DNA of 44,632 nt from Nemertoderma westbladi (GCA_032718475.1 JAUCBJ010003977.1:1-44632), one strand, 5' to 3'; shown: positions 13,901 through 29,088, numbered from the stretch's first letter. Program-made: numbers and translations. Notes: a model not told the origin generated them from the letters alone.

Positions 13901-16900
13901 TGACACCGAGAGTTCCACAGGACACTTTATATGACCCCGAGAGTTCCACAGGACACTTTATATGACACCGAGAGTTCCACAGGACACTTTATATGACCCT
14001 GAGAGTTTCACAGGACACTTTATATGACCCTGAGAGTTTCACAGGACACTTTATATGACCCTGAGAGTTCCACAGGACACTTTATATGACGCCGAGAGTT
14101 CCACAGGACACTTTATATGACCTCGAGAGTTCCACAGGACACTTTATATGACCCCGAGAGTTCCACAGGACACTATATATGACACCGAGAGTTCCACAGG
14201 ACACTTTATATGACACCGAGAGTTCCACAGGACACTTTATATGACACCGAGAGTTCCACAGGACACTTTATATGACCCTGAGAGTTTCACAGGACACTTT
14301 ATATGACCCTGAGAGTTTCACAGGACACTTTATATGACCCTGAGAGTTCCACAGGACACTTTATATGACACCGAGAGTTCCACAGGACACTTTATATGAC
14401 CCTGAGAGTTTCACAGGACACTTTATATGACCCCGAGAGTTCCACAGGACACTTTATATGACCCCGAGAGTTCCACAGGACACTTTATATGACCCTGAGA
14501 GTTTCACAGGACACTTTATATGACCCTGAGAGTTTCACAGGACACTTTATATGACCCTGAGAGTTCCACAGGACACTTTATATGACACCGAGAGTTCCAC
14601 AGGACACTTTATATGACCCCGAGAGTTCCACAGGACACTTTATATGACCCTGAGAGTTTCACAGGACACTTTATATGACCCCGAGAGTTCCACAGGACAC
14701 TTTATATGACACCGAGAGTTCCACAGGACACTTTATATGACCCTGAGAGTTTCACAGGACACTTTATATGACCCCGAGAGTTCCACAGGACACTTTATAT
14801 GACCCCGAGAGTTCCACAGGACACTTTATATGACCCTGAGAGTTTCACAGGACACTTTATATGACCCCGAGAGTTCCACAGGACACTTTATATGACCCCG
14901 AGAGTTCCACAGGACACTTTATATGACACCGAGAGTTCCACAGGACACTTTATATGACACCGAGAGTTCCACAGGACACTTTATATGACACCGAGAGTTC
15001 CACAGGACACTTTATATGACCCCGAGAGTTCCACAGGACACTTTATATGACACCGAGAGTTCCACAGGACACTTTATATGACACCGAGAGTTCCACAGGA
15101 CACTTTATATGACACCGAGAGTTTCACAGGACACTTTATATGACCCCGAGAGTTCCACAGGACACTTTATATGACCTCGAGAGTTCCACAGGACACTTTA
15201 TATGACACCGAGAGTTCCACAGGACACTTTATATGACCCCGAGAGTTCCACAGGACACTTTATATGACACCGAGAGTTCCACAGGACACTTTATATGATC
15301 CCGAGAGTTCCACAGGACACTTTATATGACCTCGAGAGTTCCACAGGACACTTTATATGACCTCGAGAGTTCCACAGGACACTTTATATGACACCGAGAG
15401 TTCCACAGGACACTTTATATGACCCTAAGAGTTTCACAGGACACTTTATATGACACCGAGAGTTCCACAGGACACTTTATATGACCCCGAGAGTTCCACA
15501 GGACACTTTATATGACCCCGAGAGTTCCACAGGACACTTTATATGACCCTGAGAGTTTCACAGGACACTTTATATGACACCGAGAGTTCCACAGGACACT
15601 TTATATGACCCCGAGAGTTCCACAGGACACTTTATATGACCCCGAGAGTTCCACAGGACACTTTATATGACACCGAGAGTTTCACAGGACACTTTATATG
15701 ACCCCGAGAGTTCCACAGGACACTTTATATGACCTCGAGAGTTCCACAGGACACTTTATATGACACCGAGAGTTCCACAGGACACTTTATATGACACCGA
15801 GAGTTCCACAGGACACTTTATATGACCCCGAGAGTTCCACAGGACACTTTATATGATCCCGAGAGTTTCACAGGACACTTTATATGACCCCGAGAGTTCC
15901 ACAGGACACTTTATATGACGCCGAGAGTTCCACAGGACACTTTATATGACCCCGAGAGTTCCACAGGACACTTTATATGACCCCGAGAGTTCCACAGGAC
16001 ACTTTATATGATCCCGAGAGTTTCACAGGACACTTTATATGACCCCGAGAGTTCCACAGGACACTTTATATGACCCCGAGAGTTCCACAGGACACTTTAT
16101 ATGACCCTGAGAGTTCCACAGGACACTTTATATGACCCCGAGAGTTCCACAGGTCACTTTATATGATCCCGAGAGTTCCACAGGACACTTTATATGACCC
16201 CGAGAGTTCCACAGGTCACTTTATATGACCCCGAGAGTTCCACAGGACACTTTATATGACCCCGAGAGTTCCACAGGACACTTTATATGACCCCGAGAGT
16301 TTCACAGGACACTTTATATGACCCTGAGAGTTCCACAGGACACTTTATATGATCCCGAGAGTTCCACAGGATACTTTATATGACCCTGAGAGTTCCACAG
16401 GACACTTTATATGATCCCGAGAGTTCCACAGGACACTTTATATGACCCCGAGAGTTCCACAGGACACTTTATATGACCTCGAGAGTTCCACAGGACACTT
16501 TATATGACCCCGAGAGTTCCACAGGACACTTTATATGATCCCGAGAGTTTCACAGGACACTTTATATGACCCCGAGAGTTCCACAGGACACTTTATATGA
16601 CGCCGAGAGTTCCACAGGACACTTTATATGACCCCGAGAGTTTCACAGGACACTTTATATGACCCTGAGAGTTCCACAGGACACTTTATATGACCTCGAG
16701 AGTTTCACAGGACACTTTATATGACCCCGAGAGTTCCACAGGATACTTTATATGACCTCGAGAGTTTCACAGGACACTTTATATGACCCTGAGAGTTCCA
16801 CAGGACACTTTATATGACGCCGAGAGTTTCACAGGACACTTTATATGACCCTGAGAGTTTCACAGGACACTTTATATGACCCTGAGAGTTCCACAGGACA

Positions 16901-19900
16901 CTTTATATGACCCCGAGAGTTCCACAGGACACTTTATATGACCCCGAGAGTTCCACAGGACACTTTATATGACCCTGAGAGTTTCACAGGACACTTTATA
17001 TGACCTCGAGAGTTCCACAGGACACTTTATATGACCCTGAGAGTTCCACAGGACACTTTATATGACCCCGAGAGTTCCACAGGACACTTTATATGACCCT
17101 GAGAGTTTCACAGGACACTTTATATGACCCTGAGAGTTCCACAGGACACTTTATATGACACCGAGAGTTCCACAGGACACTTTATATGATCCCGAGAGTT
17201 CCACAGGACACTTTATATGACCTCGAGAGTTCCACAGGACACTTTATATGACCCTGAGAGTTCCACAGGACACTTTATATGACCCCGAGAGTTCCACAGG
17301 ACACTTTATATGACCCTGAGAGTTTCACAGGACACTTTATATGACCCTGAGAGTTCCACAGGACACTTTATATGATCCCGAGAGTTCCACAGGACACTTT
17401 ATATGACCCCGAGAGTTCCACAGGACACTTTATATGACCCTGAGAGTTTCACAGGACACTTTATATGACCCTGAGAGTTCCACAGGACACTTTATATGAC
17501 CCCGAGAGTTCCACAGGACACTTTATATGACCCTGAGAGTTTCACAGGACACTTTATATGACCCTGAGAGTTCCACAGGACACTTTATATGATCCCGAGA
17601 GTTCCACAGGACACTTTATATGACCCCGAGAGTTCCACAGGACACTTTATATGACCCTGAGAGTTCCACAGGACACTTTATATGATCCCGAGAGTTCCAC
17701 AGGACACTTTATATGACCTCGAGAGTTCCACAGGACACTTTATATGACCCTGAGAGTTCCACAGGACACTTTATATGACCCTGAGAGTTCCACAGGACAC
17801 TTTATATGACCCCGAGAGTTCCACAGGACACTTTATATGACCCTGAGAGTTTCACAGGACACTTTATATGACCCTGAGAGTTCCACAGGACACTTTATAT
17901 GACCCCGAGAGTTCCACAGGACACTTTATATGACCCCGAGAGTTCCACAGGACACTTTATATGACCCTGAGAGTTTCACAGGACACTTTATATGACCCTG
18001 AGAGTTCCACAGGACACTTTATATGACCCCGAGAGTTCCACAGGACACTTTATATGATCCCGAGAGTTCCACAGGACACTTTATATGACCCTGAGAGTTC
18101 CACAGGACACTTTATATGACCCCGAGAGTTCCACAGGACACTTTATATGACCCCGAGAGTTCCACAGGACACTTTATATGACCCTGAGAGTTCCACAGGA
18201 CACTTTATATGACCCCGAGAGTTCCACAGGATACTTTATATGACCCTGAGAGTTCCACAGGACACTTTATATGACCCGAGAGTTTCACAGGACACTTTAT
18301 ATGACCCTGAGAGTTCCACAGGACACTTTATATGACCCCGAGAGTTCCACAGGACACTTTATATGATCCCGAGAGTTTCACAGGACACTTTATATGACCC
18401 TGAGAGTTCCACAGGACACTTTATATGACCCTGAGAGTTCCACAGGACACTTTATATGACACCGAGAGTTCCACAGGACACTTTATATGACCCCGAGAGT
18501 TCCACAGGACACTTTATATGACCCCGAGAGTTCCACAGGACACTTTATATGACCCTGAGAGTTCCACAGGACACTTTATATGACCCCGAGAGTTCCACAG
18601 GACACTTTATATGACCCCGAGAGTTCCACAGGACACTTTATATGACCCTGAGAGTTCCACAGGACACTTTATATGACCCCGAGAGTTCCACAGGATACTT
18701 TATATGACCCTGAGAGTTCCACAGGACACTTTATATGACCTCGAGAGTTCCACAGGACACTTTATATGACCCTGAGAGTTCCACAGGACACTTTATATGA
18801 CCCCGAGAGTTCCACAGGACACTTTATATGACCCTGAGAGTTCCACAGGACACTTTATATGACCCTCGAGAGTTCCACAGGACACTTTATATGACCCTGA
18901 GAGTTCCACAGGACACTTTATATGACCCTGAGAGTTTCACAGGACACTTTATATGACCCCGAGAGTTCCACAGGACACTTTATATGATCCCGAGAGTTCC
19001 ACAGGACACTTTATATGACCCCGAGAGTTCCACAGGACACTTTATATGACCTCGAGAGTTCCACAGGACACTTTATATGACCCCGAGAGTTCCACAGGAT
19101 ACTTTATATGACCTCGAGAGTTCCACAGGACACTTTATATGACTCTGAGAGTTCCACAGGACACTTTATATGACCCCGAGAGTTCCACAGGACACTTTAT
19201 ATGACCCCGAGAGTTCCACAGGACACTTTATATGACCTCGAGAGTTCCACAGGACACTTTATATGACCCCGAGAGTTCCACAGGACACTTTATATGACTC
19301 TGAGAGTTCCACAGGACACTTTATATGACCCCGAGAGTTCCACAGGACACTTTATATGACCCCGAGAGTTCCACAGGACACTTTATATGACCTCGAGAGT
19401 TCCACAGGACACTTTATATGACCCCGAGAGTTCCACACGACACTTTATATGACCCCGAGAGTTCCACAGGACACTTTATATGACCCCGAGAGTTCCACAG
19501 GACACTTTATATGACCTCGAGAGTTCCACAGGACACTTTATATGACCCCGAGAGTTCCACAGGACACTTTATATGACCTCGAGAGTTCCACAGGACACTT
19601 TATATGACCCTGAGAGTTCCACAGGACACTTTATATGACCCCGAGAGTTCCACAGGACACTTTATATGATCCCGAGAGTTCCACAGGACACTTTATATGA
19701 CCCTGAGAGTTTCACAGGACACTTTATATGACCCTGAGAGTTCCACAGGACACTTTATATGACCCCGAGAGTTCCACAGGACACTTTATATGACCTCGAG
19801 AGTTCCACAGGACACTTTATATGACCTCGAGAGTTCCACCGGACACTTTATATGACCCTGAGAGTTTCACAGGACACTTTATATGACCCTGAGAGTTCCA

Positions 19901-20122
19901 CAGGACACTTTATATGACCCCGAGAGTTCCACAGGATACTTTATATGACCCCGAGAGTTCCACAGGATACTTTATATGACCCTGAGAGTTCCACAGGACA
20001 CTTTATATGACCCCGAGAGTTCCACAGGACACTTTATATGATCCCGAGAGTTCCACAGGATACTTTATATGACCCTGAGAGTTCCACAGGACACTTTATA
20101 TGACCCCGAGAGTTCCACAGGA

Positions 20123-22089
20123 CACTTTATATGACCCTGAGAGTTCCACAGGACACTTTATATGACCCCGAGAGTTCCACAGGACACTTTATATGATCCC
20201 GAGAGTTCCACAGGATACTTTATATGACCCTGAGAGTTCCACAGGACACTTTATATGACCCCGAGAGTTCCACAGGACACTTTATATGATCCCGAGAGTT
20301 CCACAGGACACTTTATATGACCCCGAGAGTTCCACAGGACACTTTATATGATCCCGAGAGTTCCACCGGACACTTTATATGACCCCGAGAGTTCCACAGG
20401 ACACTTTATATGATCCCGAGAGTTCCACAGGACACTTTATATGACCCTGAGAGTTTCACAGGACACTTTATATGACCCTGAGAGTTCCACAGGACACTTT
20501 ATATGACCCTGAGAGTTCCACAGGACACTTTATATGACCCCGAGAGTTCCACAGGACACTTTATATGATCCCGAGAGTTCCACAGGATACTTTATATGAC
20601 CCTGAGAGTTCCACAGGACACTTTATATGACCCCGAGAGTTCCACAGGACACTTTATATGATCCCGAGAGTTCCACAGGATACTTTATATGACCCTGAGA
20701 GTTCCACAGGACACTTTATATGACCCCGAGAGTTCCACAGGACACTTTATATGACCCCGAGAGTTCCACAGGACACTTTATATGATCCCGAGAGTTCCAC
20801 AGGATACTTTATATGACCCTGAGAGTTCCACAGGACACTTTATATGACCCCGAGAGTTCCACAGGACACTTTATATGATCCCGAGAGTTCCACAGGATAC
20901 TTTATATGACCCTGAGAGTTTCACAGGACACTTTATATGACACCGAGAGTTCCACAGGACACTTTATATGACCCTGAGAGTTTCACAGGACACTTTATAT
21001 GATCCCGAGAGTTCCACAGGACACTTTATATGACACCGAGAGTTTCACAGGACACTTTATATGATCCCGAGAGTTCCACAGGACACTTTATATGACCCCG
21101 AGAGTTCCACAGGACACTTTATATGATCCCGAGAGTTCCACCGGACACTTTATATGACCCCGAGAGTTCCACAGGACACTTTATATGATCCCGAGAGTTC
21201 CACAGGACACTTTATATGACCCCGAGAGTTCCACAGGACACTTTATATGATCCCGAGAGTTCCACAGGACACTTTATATGACCCCGAGAGTTCCACAGGA
21301 CACTTTATATGATCCCGAGAGTTCCACCGGACACTTTATATGACCCCGAGAGTTCCACAGGACACTTTATATGATCCCGAGAGTTCCACAGGACACTTTA
21401 TATGACCCTGAGAGTTTCACAGGACACTTTATATGACCCTGAGAGTTCCACAGGACACTTTATATGACCCTGAGAGTTCCACAGGACACTTTATATGACC
21501 CCGAGAGTTCCACAGGACACTTTATATGACCCTGAGAGTTCCACAGGACACTTTATATGACCCCGAGAGTTCCACAGGACACTTTATATGACCCCGAGAG
21601 TTCCACCGGACACTTTATATGACCCTGAGAGTTTCACAGGACACTTTATATGACCCTGAGAGTTCCACAGGACACTTTATATGACCCCGAGAGTTCCACA
21701 GGACACTTTATATGATCCCGAGAGTTCCACAGGACACTTTATATGATCCCGAGAGTTCCACCGGACACTTTATATGACCCCGAGAGTTCCACCGGACACT
21801 TTATATGACCCTGAGAGTTTCACAGGACACTTTATATGACCCTGAGAGTTCCACAGGACACTTTATATGACCCCGAGAGTTTCACAGGACACTTTATATG
21901 ACCCCGAGAGTTCCACCGGACACTTTATATGACCCTGAGAGTTTCACAGGACACTTTATATGACCCCGAGAGTTTCACAGGACACTTTATATGACCCTGA
22001 GAGTTCCACAGGACACTTTATATGATCCCAAGAGTTCCACACGACACTTTATATGACCCTGAGAGTTCCACAGGACACTTTATATGATC
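20123..22089. repeat. Satellite A 74-unit higher-order repeat, copy 1
   Basis: About 1967 bp match the sequence 2294 bp (74 units) further on, at 22417-24383, with no difference found on line-by-line reading. Shared private variants include ATCCCAAGAGTTCCACACGACAC (read in pieces at 22024 and 24318), the TTCCACCGG units and the GGATAC units. Identity breaks where a GACAC in one copy is GATAC in the other on the left, and at a CGAG/AAG difference on the right. Confidence 0.85.
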
Positions 22090-22416
22090 CCGAGAGTTCC
22101 ACAGGACACTTTATATGACCCTGAGAGTTTCACAGGACACTTTATATGACCCTGAGAGTTCCACAGGACACTTTATATGACCCCGAGAGTTCCACAGGAC
22201 ACTTTATATGACCTCGAGAGTTCCACAGGACACTTTATATGACCTCGAGAGTTCCACAGGACACTTTATATGACCCTGAGAGTTCCACCGGACACTTTAT
22301 ATGACCCTGAGAGTTTCACAGGACACTTTATATGACCCTGAGAGTTCCACAGGACACTTTATATGACCCCGAGAGTTCCACAGGATACTTTATATGACCC
22401 CGAGAGTTCCACAGGA

Positions 22417-24383
22417 TACTTTATATGACCCTGAGAGTTCCACAGGACACTTTATATGACCCCGAGAGTTCCACAGGACACTTTATATGATCCCGAGAGT
22501 TCCACAGGATACTTTATATGACCCTGAGAGTTCCACAGGACACTTTATATGACCCCGAGAGTTCCACAGGACACTTTATATGATCCCGAGAGTTCCACAG
22601 GACACTTTATATGACCCCGAGAGTTCCACAGGACACTTTATATGATCCCGAGAGTTCCACCGGACACTTTATATGACCCCGAGAGTTCCACAGGACACTT
22701 TATATGATCCCGAGAGTTCCACAGGACACTTTATATGACCCTGAGAGTTTCACAGGACACTTTATATGACCCTGAGAGTTCCACAGGACACTTTATATGA
22801 CCCTGAGAGTTCCACAGGACACTTTATATGACCCCGAGAGTTCCACAGGACACTTTATATGATCCCGAGAGTTCCACAGGATACTTTATATGACCCTGAG
22901 AGTTCCACAGGACACTTTATATGACCCCGAGAGTTCCACAGGACACTTTATATGATCCCGAGAGTTCCACAGGATACTTTATATGACCCTGAGAGTTCCA
23001 CAGGACACTTTATATGACCCCGAGAGTTCCACAGGACACTTTATATGACCCCGAGAGTTCCACAGGACACTTTATATGATCCCGAGAGTTCCACAGGATA
23101 CTTTATATGACCCTGAGAGTTCCACAGGACACTTTATATGACCCCGAGAGTTCCACAGGACACTTTATATGATCCCGAGAGTTCCACAGGATACTTTATA
23201 TGACCCTGAGAGTTTCACAGGACACTTTATATGACACCGAGAGTTCCACAGGACACTTTATATGACCCTGAGAGTTTCACAGGACACTTTATATGATCCC
23301 GAGAGTTCCACAGGACACTTTATATGACACCGAGAGTTTCACAGGACACTTTATATGATCCCGAGAGTTCCACAGGACACTTTATATGACCCCGAGAGTT
23401 CCACAGGACACTTTATATGATCCCGAGAGTTCCACCGGACACTTTATATGACCCCGAGAGTTCCACAGGACACTTTATATGATCCCGAGAGTTCCACAGG
23501 ACACTTTATATGACCCCGAGAGTTCCACAGGACACTTTATATGATCCCGAGAGTTCCACAGGACACTTTATATGACCCCGAGAGTTCCACAGGACACTTT
23601 ATATGATCCCGAGAGTTCCACCGGACACTTTATATGACCCCGAGAGTTCCACAGGACACTTTATATGATCCCGAGAGTTCCACAGGACACTTTATATGAC
23701 CCTGAGAGTTTCACAGGACACTTTATATGACCCTGAGAGTTCCACAGGACACTTTATATGACCCTGAGAGTTCCACAGGACACTTTATATGACCCCGAGA
23801 GTTCCACAGGACACTTTATATGACCCTGAGAGTTCCACAGGACACTTTATATGACCCCGAGAGTTCCACAGGACACTTTATATGACCCCGAGAGTTCCAC
23901 CGGACACTTTATATGACCCTGAGAGTTTCACAGGACACTTTATATGACCCTGAGAGTTCCACAGGACACTTTATATGACCCCGAGAGTTCCACAGGACAC
24001 TTTATATGATCCCGAGAGTTCCACAGGACACTTTATATGATCCCGAGAGTTCCACCGGACACTTTATATGACCCCGAGAGTTCCACCGGACACTTTATAT
24101 GACCCTGAGAGTTTCACAGGACACTTTATATGACCCTGAGAGTTCCACAGGACACTTTATATGACCCCGAGAGTTTCACAGGACACTTTATATGACCCCG
24201 AGAGTTCCACCGGACACTTTATATGACCCTGAGAGTTTCACAGGACACTTTATATGACCCCGAGAGTTTCACAGGACACTTTATATGACCCTGAGAGTTC
24301 CACAGGACACTTTATATGATCCCAAGAGTTCCACACGACACTTTATATGACCCTGAGAGTTCCACAGGACACTTTATATGATC
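22417..24383. repeat. Satellite A 74-unit higher-order repeat, copy 2
   Basis: Second copy of 20123-22089. The two copies are nearly adjacent (328 bp between them), as expected for a tandem duplication with a 2294-bp period, for example from unequal exchange between misaligned arrays. Confidence 0.85.
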
Positions 24384-27300
24384 CCAAGAGTTCCACAGGG
24401 CACTTTATATGACCCTGAGAGTTTCACAGGACACTTTATATGACCCCGAGAGTTCCAAGGACATTTTATATGACCCTGAGAGTTTCACAGGACACTTTAT
24501 ATGACCCTGAGAGTTCCACAGGACACTTTATATGACCCTGAGAGTTTCACAGGACACTTTATATGACCCTGAGAGTTTCACAGGACACTTTATATGACCC
24601 CGAGAGTTTCACAGGACACTTTATATGACCCTGAGAGTTCCACAGGACACTTTATATGATCCCAAGAGTTCCACAGGACACTTTATATGATCCCAAGAGT
24701 TCCACAGGGCACTTTATATGACCCTGAGAGTTTCACAGGACACTTTATATGACCCCGAGAGTTCCAAGGACATTTTATATGACCCTGAGAGTTTCACAGG
24801 ACACTTTATATGATCCCAAGAGTTCCACAGGGCACTTTATATGACCCTGAGAGTTTCACAGGACACTTTATATGACCCCGAGAGTTCCAAGGACATTTTA
24901 TATGACCCTGAGAGTTCCACAGGACACTTTATATGACCCTGAGAGTTCCACAGGACACTTTATATGACACCGAGAGTTTCACAGGACACTTTATATGACC
25001 CTGAGAGTTCCACAGGACACTTTATATGACCCTGAGAGTTCCACAGGACACTTTATATGATCCCAAGAGTTCCACAGGGCACTTTATATGACCCTGAGAG
25101 TTTCACAGGACACTTTATATGACCCCGAGAGTTCCAAGGACATTTTATATGACCCTGAGAGTTCCACAGGACACTTTATATGACCCTGAGAGTTCCACAG
25201 GACACTTTATATGACACCGAGAGTTCCACAGGACACTTTATATGACCCCGAGAGTTTCACAGGACACTTTATATGACCCTGAGAGTTCCACAGGACACTT
25301 TATATGACCCCGAGAGTTCCACAGGACACTTTATATGACCCCGAGAGTTCCACAGGACACTTTATATGACCCTGAGAGTTCCACAGGACACTTTATATGA
25401 TCCCAAGAGTTCCACAGGGCACTTTATATGACCCTGAGAGTTTCACAGGACACTTTATATGACCCTGAGAGTTCCACAGGACACTTTATATGATACCGAG
25501 AGTTCCACAGGATACTTTATATGACCCTGAGAGTTCCACAGGACACTTTATATGATCCCAAGAGTTCCACAGGACACTTTATATGATCCCAAGAGTTCCA
25601 CACGACACTTTATATGACCCTGAGAGTTCCACAGGACACTTTATATGATCCCAAGAGTTCCACAGGGCACTTTATATGACCCTGAGAGTTTCACAGGACA
25701 CTTTATATGACCCTGAGAGTTCCACATGACACTTTATATGATACCGAGAGTTCCACAGGATACTTTATATGACCCTGAGAGTTCCACAGGACACTTTATA
25801 TGATCCCAAGAGTTCCACAGGACACTTTATATGATCCCGAGAGTTCCACAGGACACTTTATATGACCCTGAGAGTTTCACAGGACACTTTATATGACCCT
25901 GAGAGTTTCACAGGACACTTTATATGACCCTGAGAGTTTCACAGGACACTTTATATGACCCTGAGAGTTCCACAGGACACTTTATATGACCCTGAGAGTT
26001 TCACAGGACACTTTATATGACCCTGAGAGTTTCACAGGACACTTTATATGACCCTGAGAGTTCCACAGGACACTTTATATGACCCCGAGAGTTTCACAGG
26101 GCACTTTATATGACCCCAAGAGTTCCACAGGACACTTTATATGATCCCAAGAGTTCCACACGACACTTTATATGACCCTGAGAGTTCCACAGGACACTTT
26201 ATATGATCCCAAGAGTTCCACAGGGCACTTTATATGACCCTGAGAGTTTCACAGGACACTTTATATGACCCTGAGAGTTCCACAGGACACTTTATATGAT
26301 ACCGAGAGTTCCACAGGATACTTTATATGACCCTGAGAGTTCCACAGGACACTTTATATGATCCCAAGAGTTCCACAGGACACTTTATATGATCCCAAGA
26401 GTTCCACAGGACACTTTATATGATACCGAGAGTTCCACAGGACACTTTATATGACCCTGAGAGTTTCACAGGACACTTTATATGACCCTGAGAGTTTCAC
26501 AGGACACTTTATATGACCCTGAGAGTTCCACAGGACACTTTATATGACACCGAGAGTTCCACAGGACACTTTATATGACCCCGAGAGTTTCACAGGACAC
26601 TTTATATGACCCTGAGAGTTCCACAGGACACTTTATATGACCCTGAGAGTTTCACAGGACACTTTATATGACCCTGAGAGTTTCACAGGACATTTTATAT
26701 GACCCTGAGAGTTTCACAGGACACTTTATATGATCCCGAGAGTTTCACAGGACACTTTATATGACACCGAGAGTTCCACAGGACACTTTATATGACCCTG
26801 AGAGTTCCACAGGACACTTTATATGATCCCAAGAGTTCCACAGGACACTTTATATGATACCGAGAGTTCCACAGGACACTTTATATGACCCTGAGAGTTT
26901 CACAGGACACTTTATATGACCCTGAGAGTTTCACAGGACACTTTATATGACCCTGAGAGTTCCACAGGACACTTTATATGACACCGAGAGTTCCACAGGA
27001 CACTTTATATGACCCCGAGAGTTTCACAGGACACTTTATATGACCCTGAGAGTTCCACAGGACACTTTATATGACGCCGAGAGTTTCACAGGACACTTTA
27101 TATGACCCTGAGAGTTTCACAGGACATTTTATATGACCCTGAGAGTTTCACAGGACACTTTATATGATCCCGAGAGTTTCACAGGACACTTTATATGACA
27201 CCGAGAGTTCCACAGGACACTTTATATGACCCTGAGAGTTCCACAGGACACTTTATATGACCCCGAGAGTTCCACAGGACACTTTATATGACCCCGAGAG

Positions 27301-29008
27301 TTCCACAGGACACTTTATATGACCCCGAGAGTTTCACAGGACACTTTATATGACCCTGAGAGTTTCACAGGACACTTTATATGACCCTGAGAGTTTCACA
27401 GGACACTTTATATGACCCTGAGAGTTTCACAGGACACTTTATTTATATGACCCTGAGAGTTTCACAGGACACTTTATATGACCCCGAGAGTTCCACAGGA
27501 CACTTTATATGACCCCGAGAGTTCCACAGGACACTTTATATGACACCGAGAGTTCCACAGGACACTTTATATGACCCCGAGAGTTCCACAGGACACTTTA
27601 TATGACCCTGAGAGTTTCACAGGACACTTTATATGACCCCGAGAGTTCCACAGGACACTTTATATGACCCCGAGAGTTTCACAGGACACTTTATATGACC
27701 CCGAGAGTTTCACAGGACACTTTATATGACCCTGAGAGTTTCACAGGACACTTTATATGACCCTGAGAGTTTCACAGGACACTTTATATGACCCTGAGAG
27801 TTTCACAGGACACTTTATTTATATGACCCTGAGAGTTTCACAGGACACTTTATATGACCCTGAGAGTTCCACAGGACACTTTATATGATCCCAAGAGTTC
27901 CACAGGACACTTTATATGATCCCGAGAGTTCCACAGGACACTTTATATGACCCTGAGAGTTTCACAGGACACTTTATATGACCCTGAGAGTTCCACAGGA
28001 CACTTTATATGACCCTGAGAGTTTCACAGGACACTTTATATGACCCTGAGAGTTCCACAGGACACTTTATATGACCCTGAGAGTTTCACAGGACACTTTA
28101 TATGACCCTGAGAGTTCCACAGGACACTTTATATGATCCCTGAGAGTTCCACAGGACACTTTATATGATCCCGAGAGTTCCACAGGACACTTTATATGAT
28201 CCCGAGAGTTCCACAGGACACTTTATATGACCCTGAGAGTTTCACAGGACACTTTATATGACCCTGAGAGTTCCACAGGACACTTTATATGACCCTGAGA
28301 GTTCCACAGGACGCTTTATATGACCCTGAGAGTTTCACAGGACACTTTATATGACCCTGAGAGTTTCACAGGACACTTTATATGACCCTGAGAGTTTCAC
28401 AGGACACTTTATATGACCCTGAGAGTTCCACAGGACACTTTATATGACCCCGAGAGTTCCACAGGACACTTTATATGACCCTGAGAGTTCCACAGGACAC
28501 TTTATATGACCCCGAGAGTTCCACAGGACACTTTATATGACCCCGAGAGTTCCACAGGACACTTTATATGACCCTGAGAGTTCCACAGGACACTTTATAT
28601 GACCCTGAGAGTTCCACAGGACACTTTATATGACCCTGAGAGTTTCACAGGACACTTTATATGACCCTGAGAGTTTCACAGGACACTTTATATGACCCTG
28701 ATAGTTCCACAGGACACTTTATATGACCCCGAGAGTTCCACAGGACACTTTATATGACCCCGAGAGTTCCACAGGACACTTTATATGATCCCAAGAGTTC
28801 CACAGGACACTTTATATGACCCTGAGAGTTCCACAGGACACTTTATATGACGCCGAGAGTTCCACAGGACACTTTATATGACCCTGAGAGTTTCACAGGA
28901 CATTTTATATGACCCTGAGAGTTTCACAGGACACTTTATATGACCCTGAGAGTTCCACAGGACACTTTATATGATCCCAAGAGTTCCACAGGACACTTTA
29001 TATGACCT

Positions 29009-29088
29009 CACACATTGTGCGGATGATACCGATATTGTTGTTTTGTCACATCGGTTCGCTGTCTTAGTATTTCGTTTTTTTTTCCTAG
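29009..29088 (+). promoter_or_regulatory. Intron 3' end and splice acceptor before the 93-bp exon
   Basis: The 80 bp between satellite A and the exon are unique sequence that ends in a polypyrimidine run (TTTCG, nine T, CC) followed by TAG at 29086-29088. This is a strong animal-type 3' splice site. It places satellite A inside, or at the end of, an intron of at least 29 kb. Confidence 0.65.

Larger units (their letters stand above)
1..29008. repeat. Satellite A: 31-bp tandem array, about 936 units, open at the left edge
   Basis: A 31-bp unit repeats without interruption from base 1 to about 29008, where the next bases (CACACATTGTGCGG) no longer fit. The unit reads GGACACTTTATATGA, then a variable block, then GAGAGTTCCACA. 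The variable block is CCCC, TCCC, CCCT, ACCC, GCCC-like or CTCC-like (seen as GACCCCGAG, GATCCCGAG, GACCCTGAG, GACACCGAG, GACGCCGAG, GACCTCGAG), and TTCCACA alternates with TTTCACA. Rare units are 30 bp (near 5474, 7813, 18277), 32 bp (near 4671, 18866, 28139) or 35 bp (near 27441, 27817). TGA occurs in every unit and 31 is not a multiple of 3, so long open frames are excluded almost everywhere. It lies in the presumed intron upstream of the 29089 exon. GATCCC variants create GATC sites and GACCTCGAG variants create CTCGAG sites. Confidence 0.98.

Noticed and set aside
1-29008. CRISPR-like array
   Set aside because: There are no unique spacers between repeats: the units are contiguous and the whole sequence is repeat. 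The context is eukaryotic.
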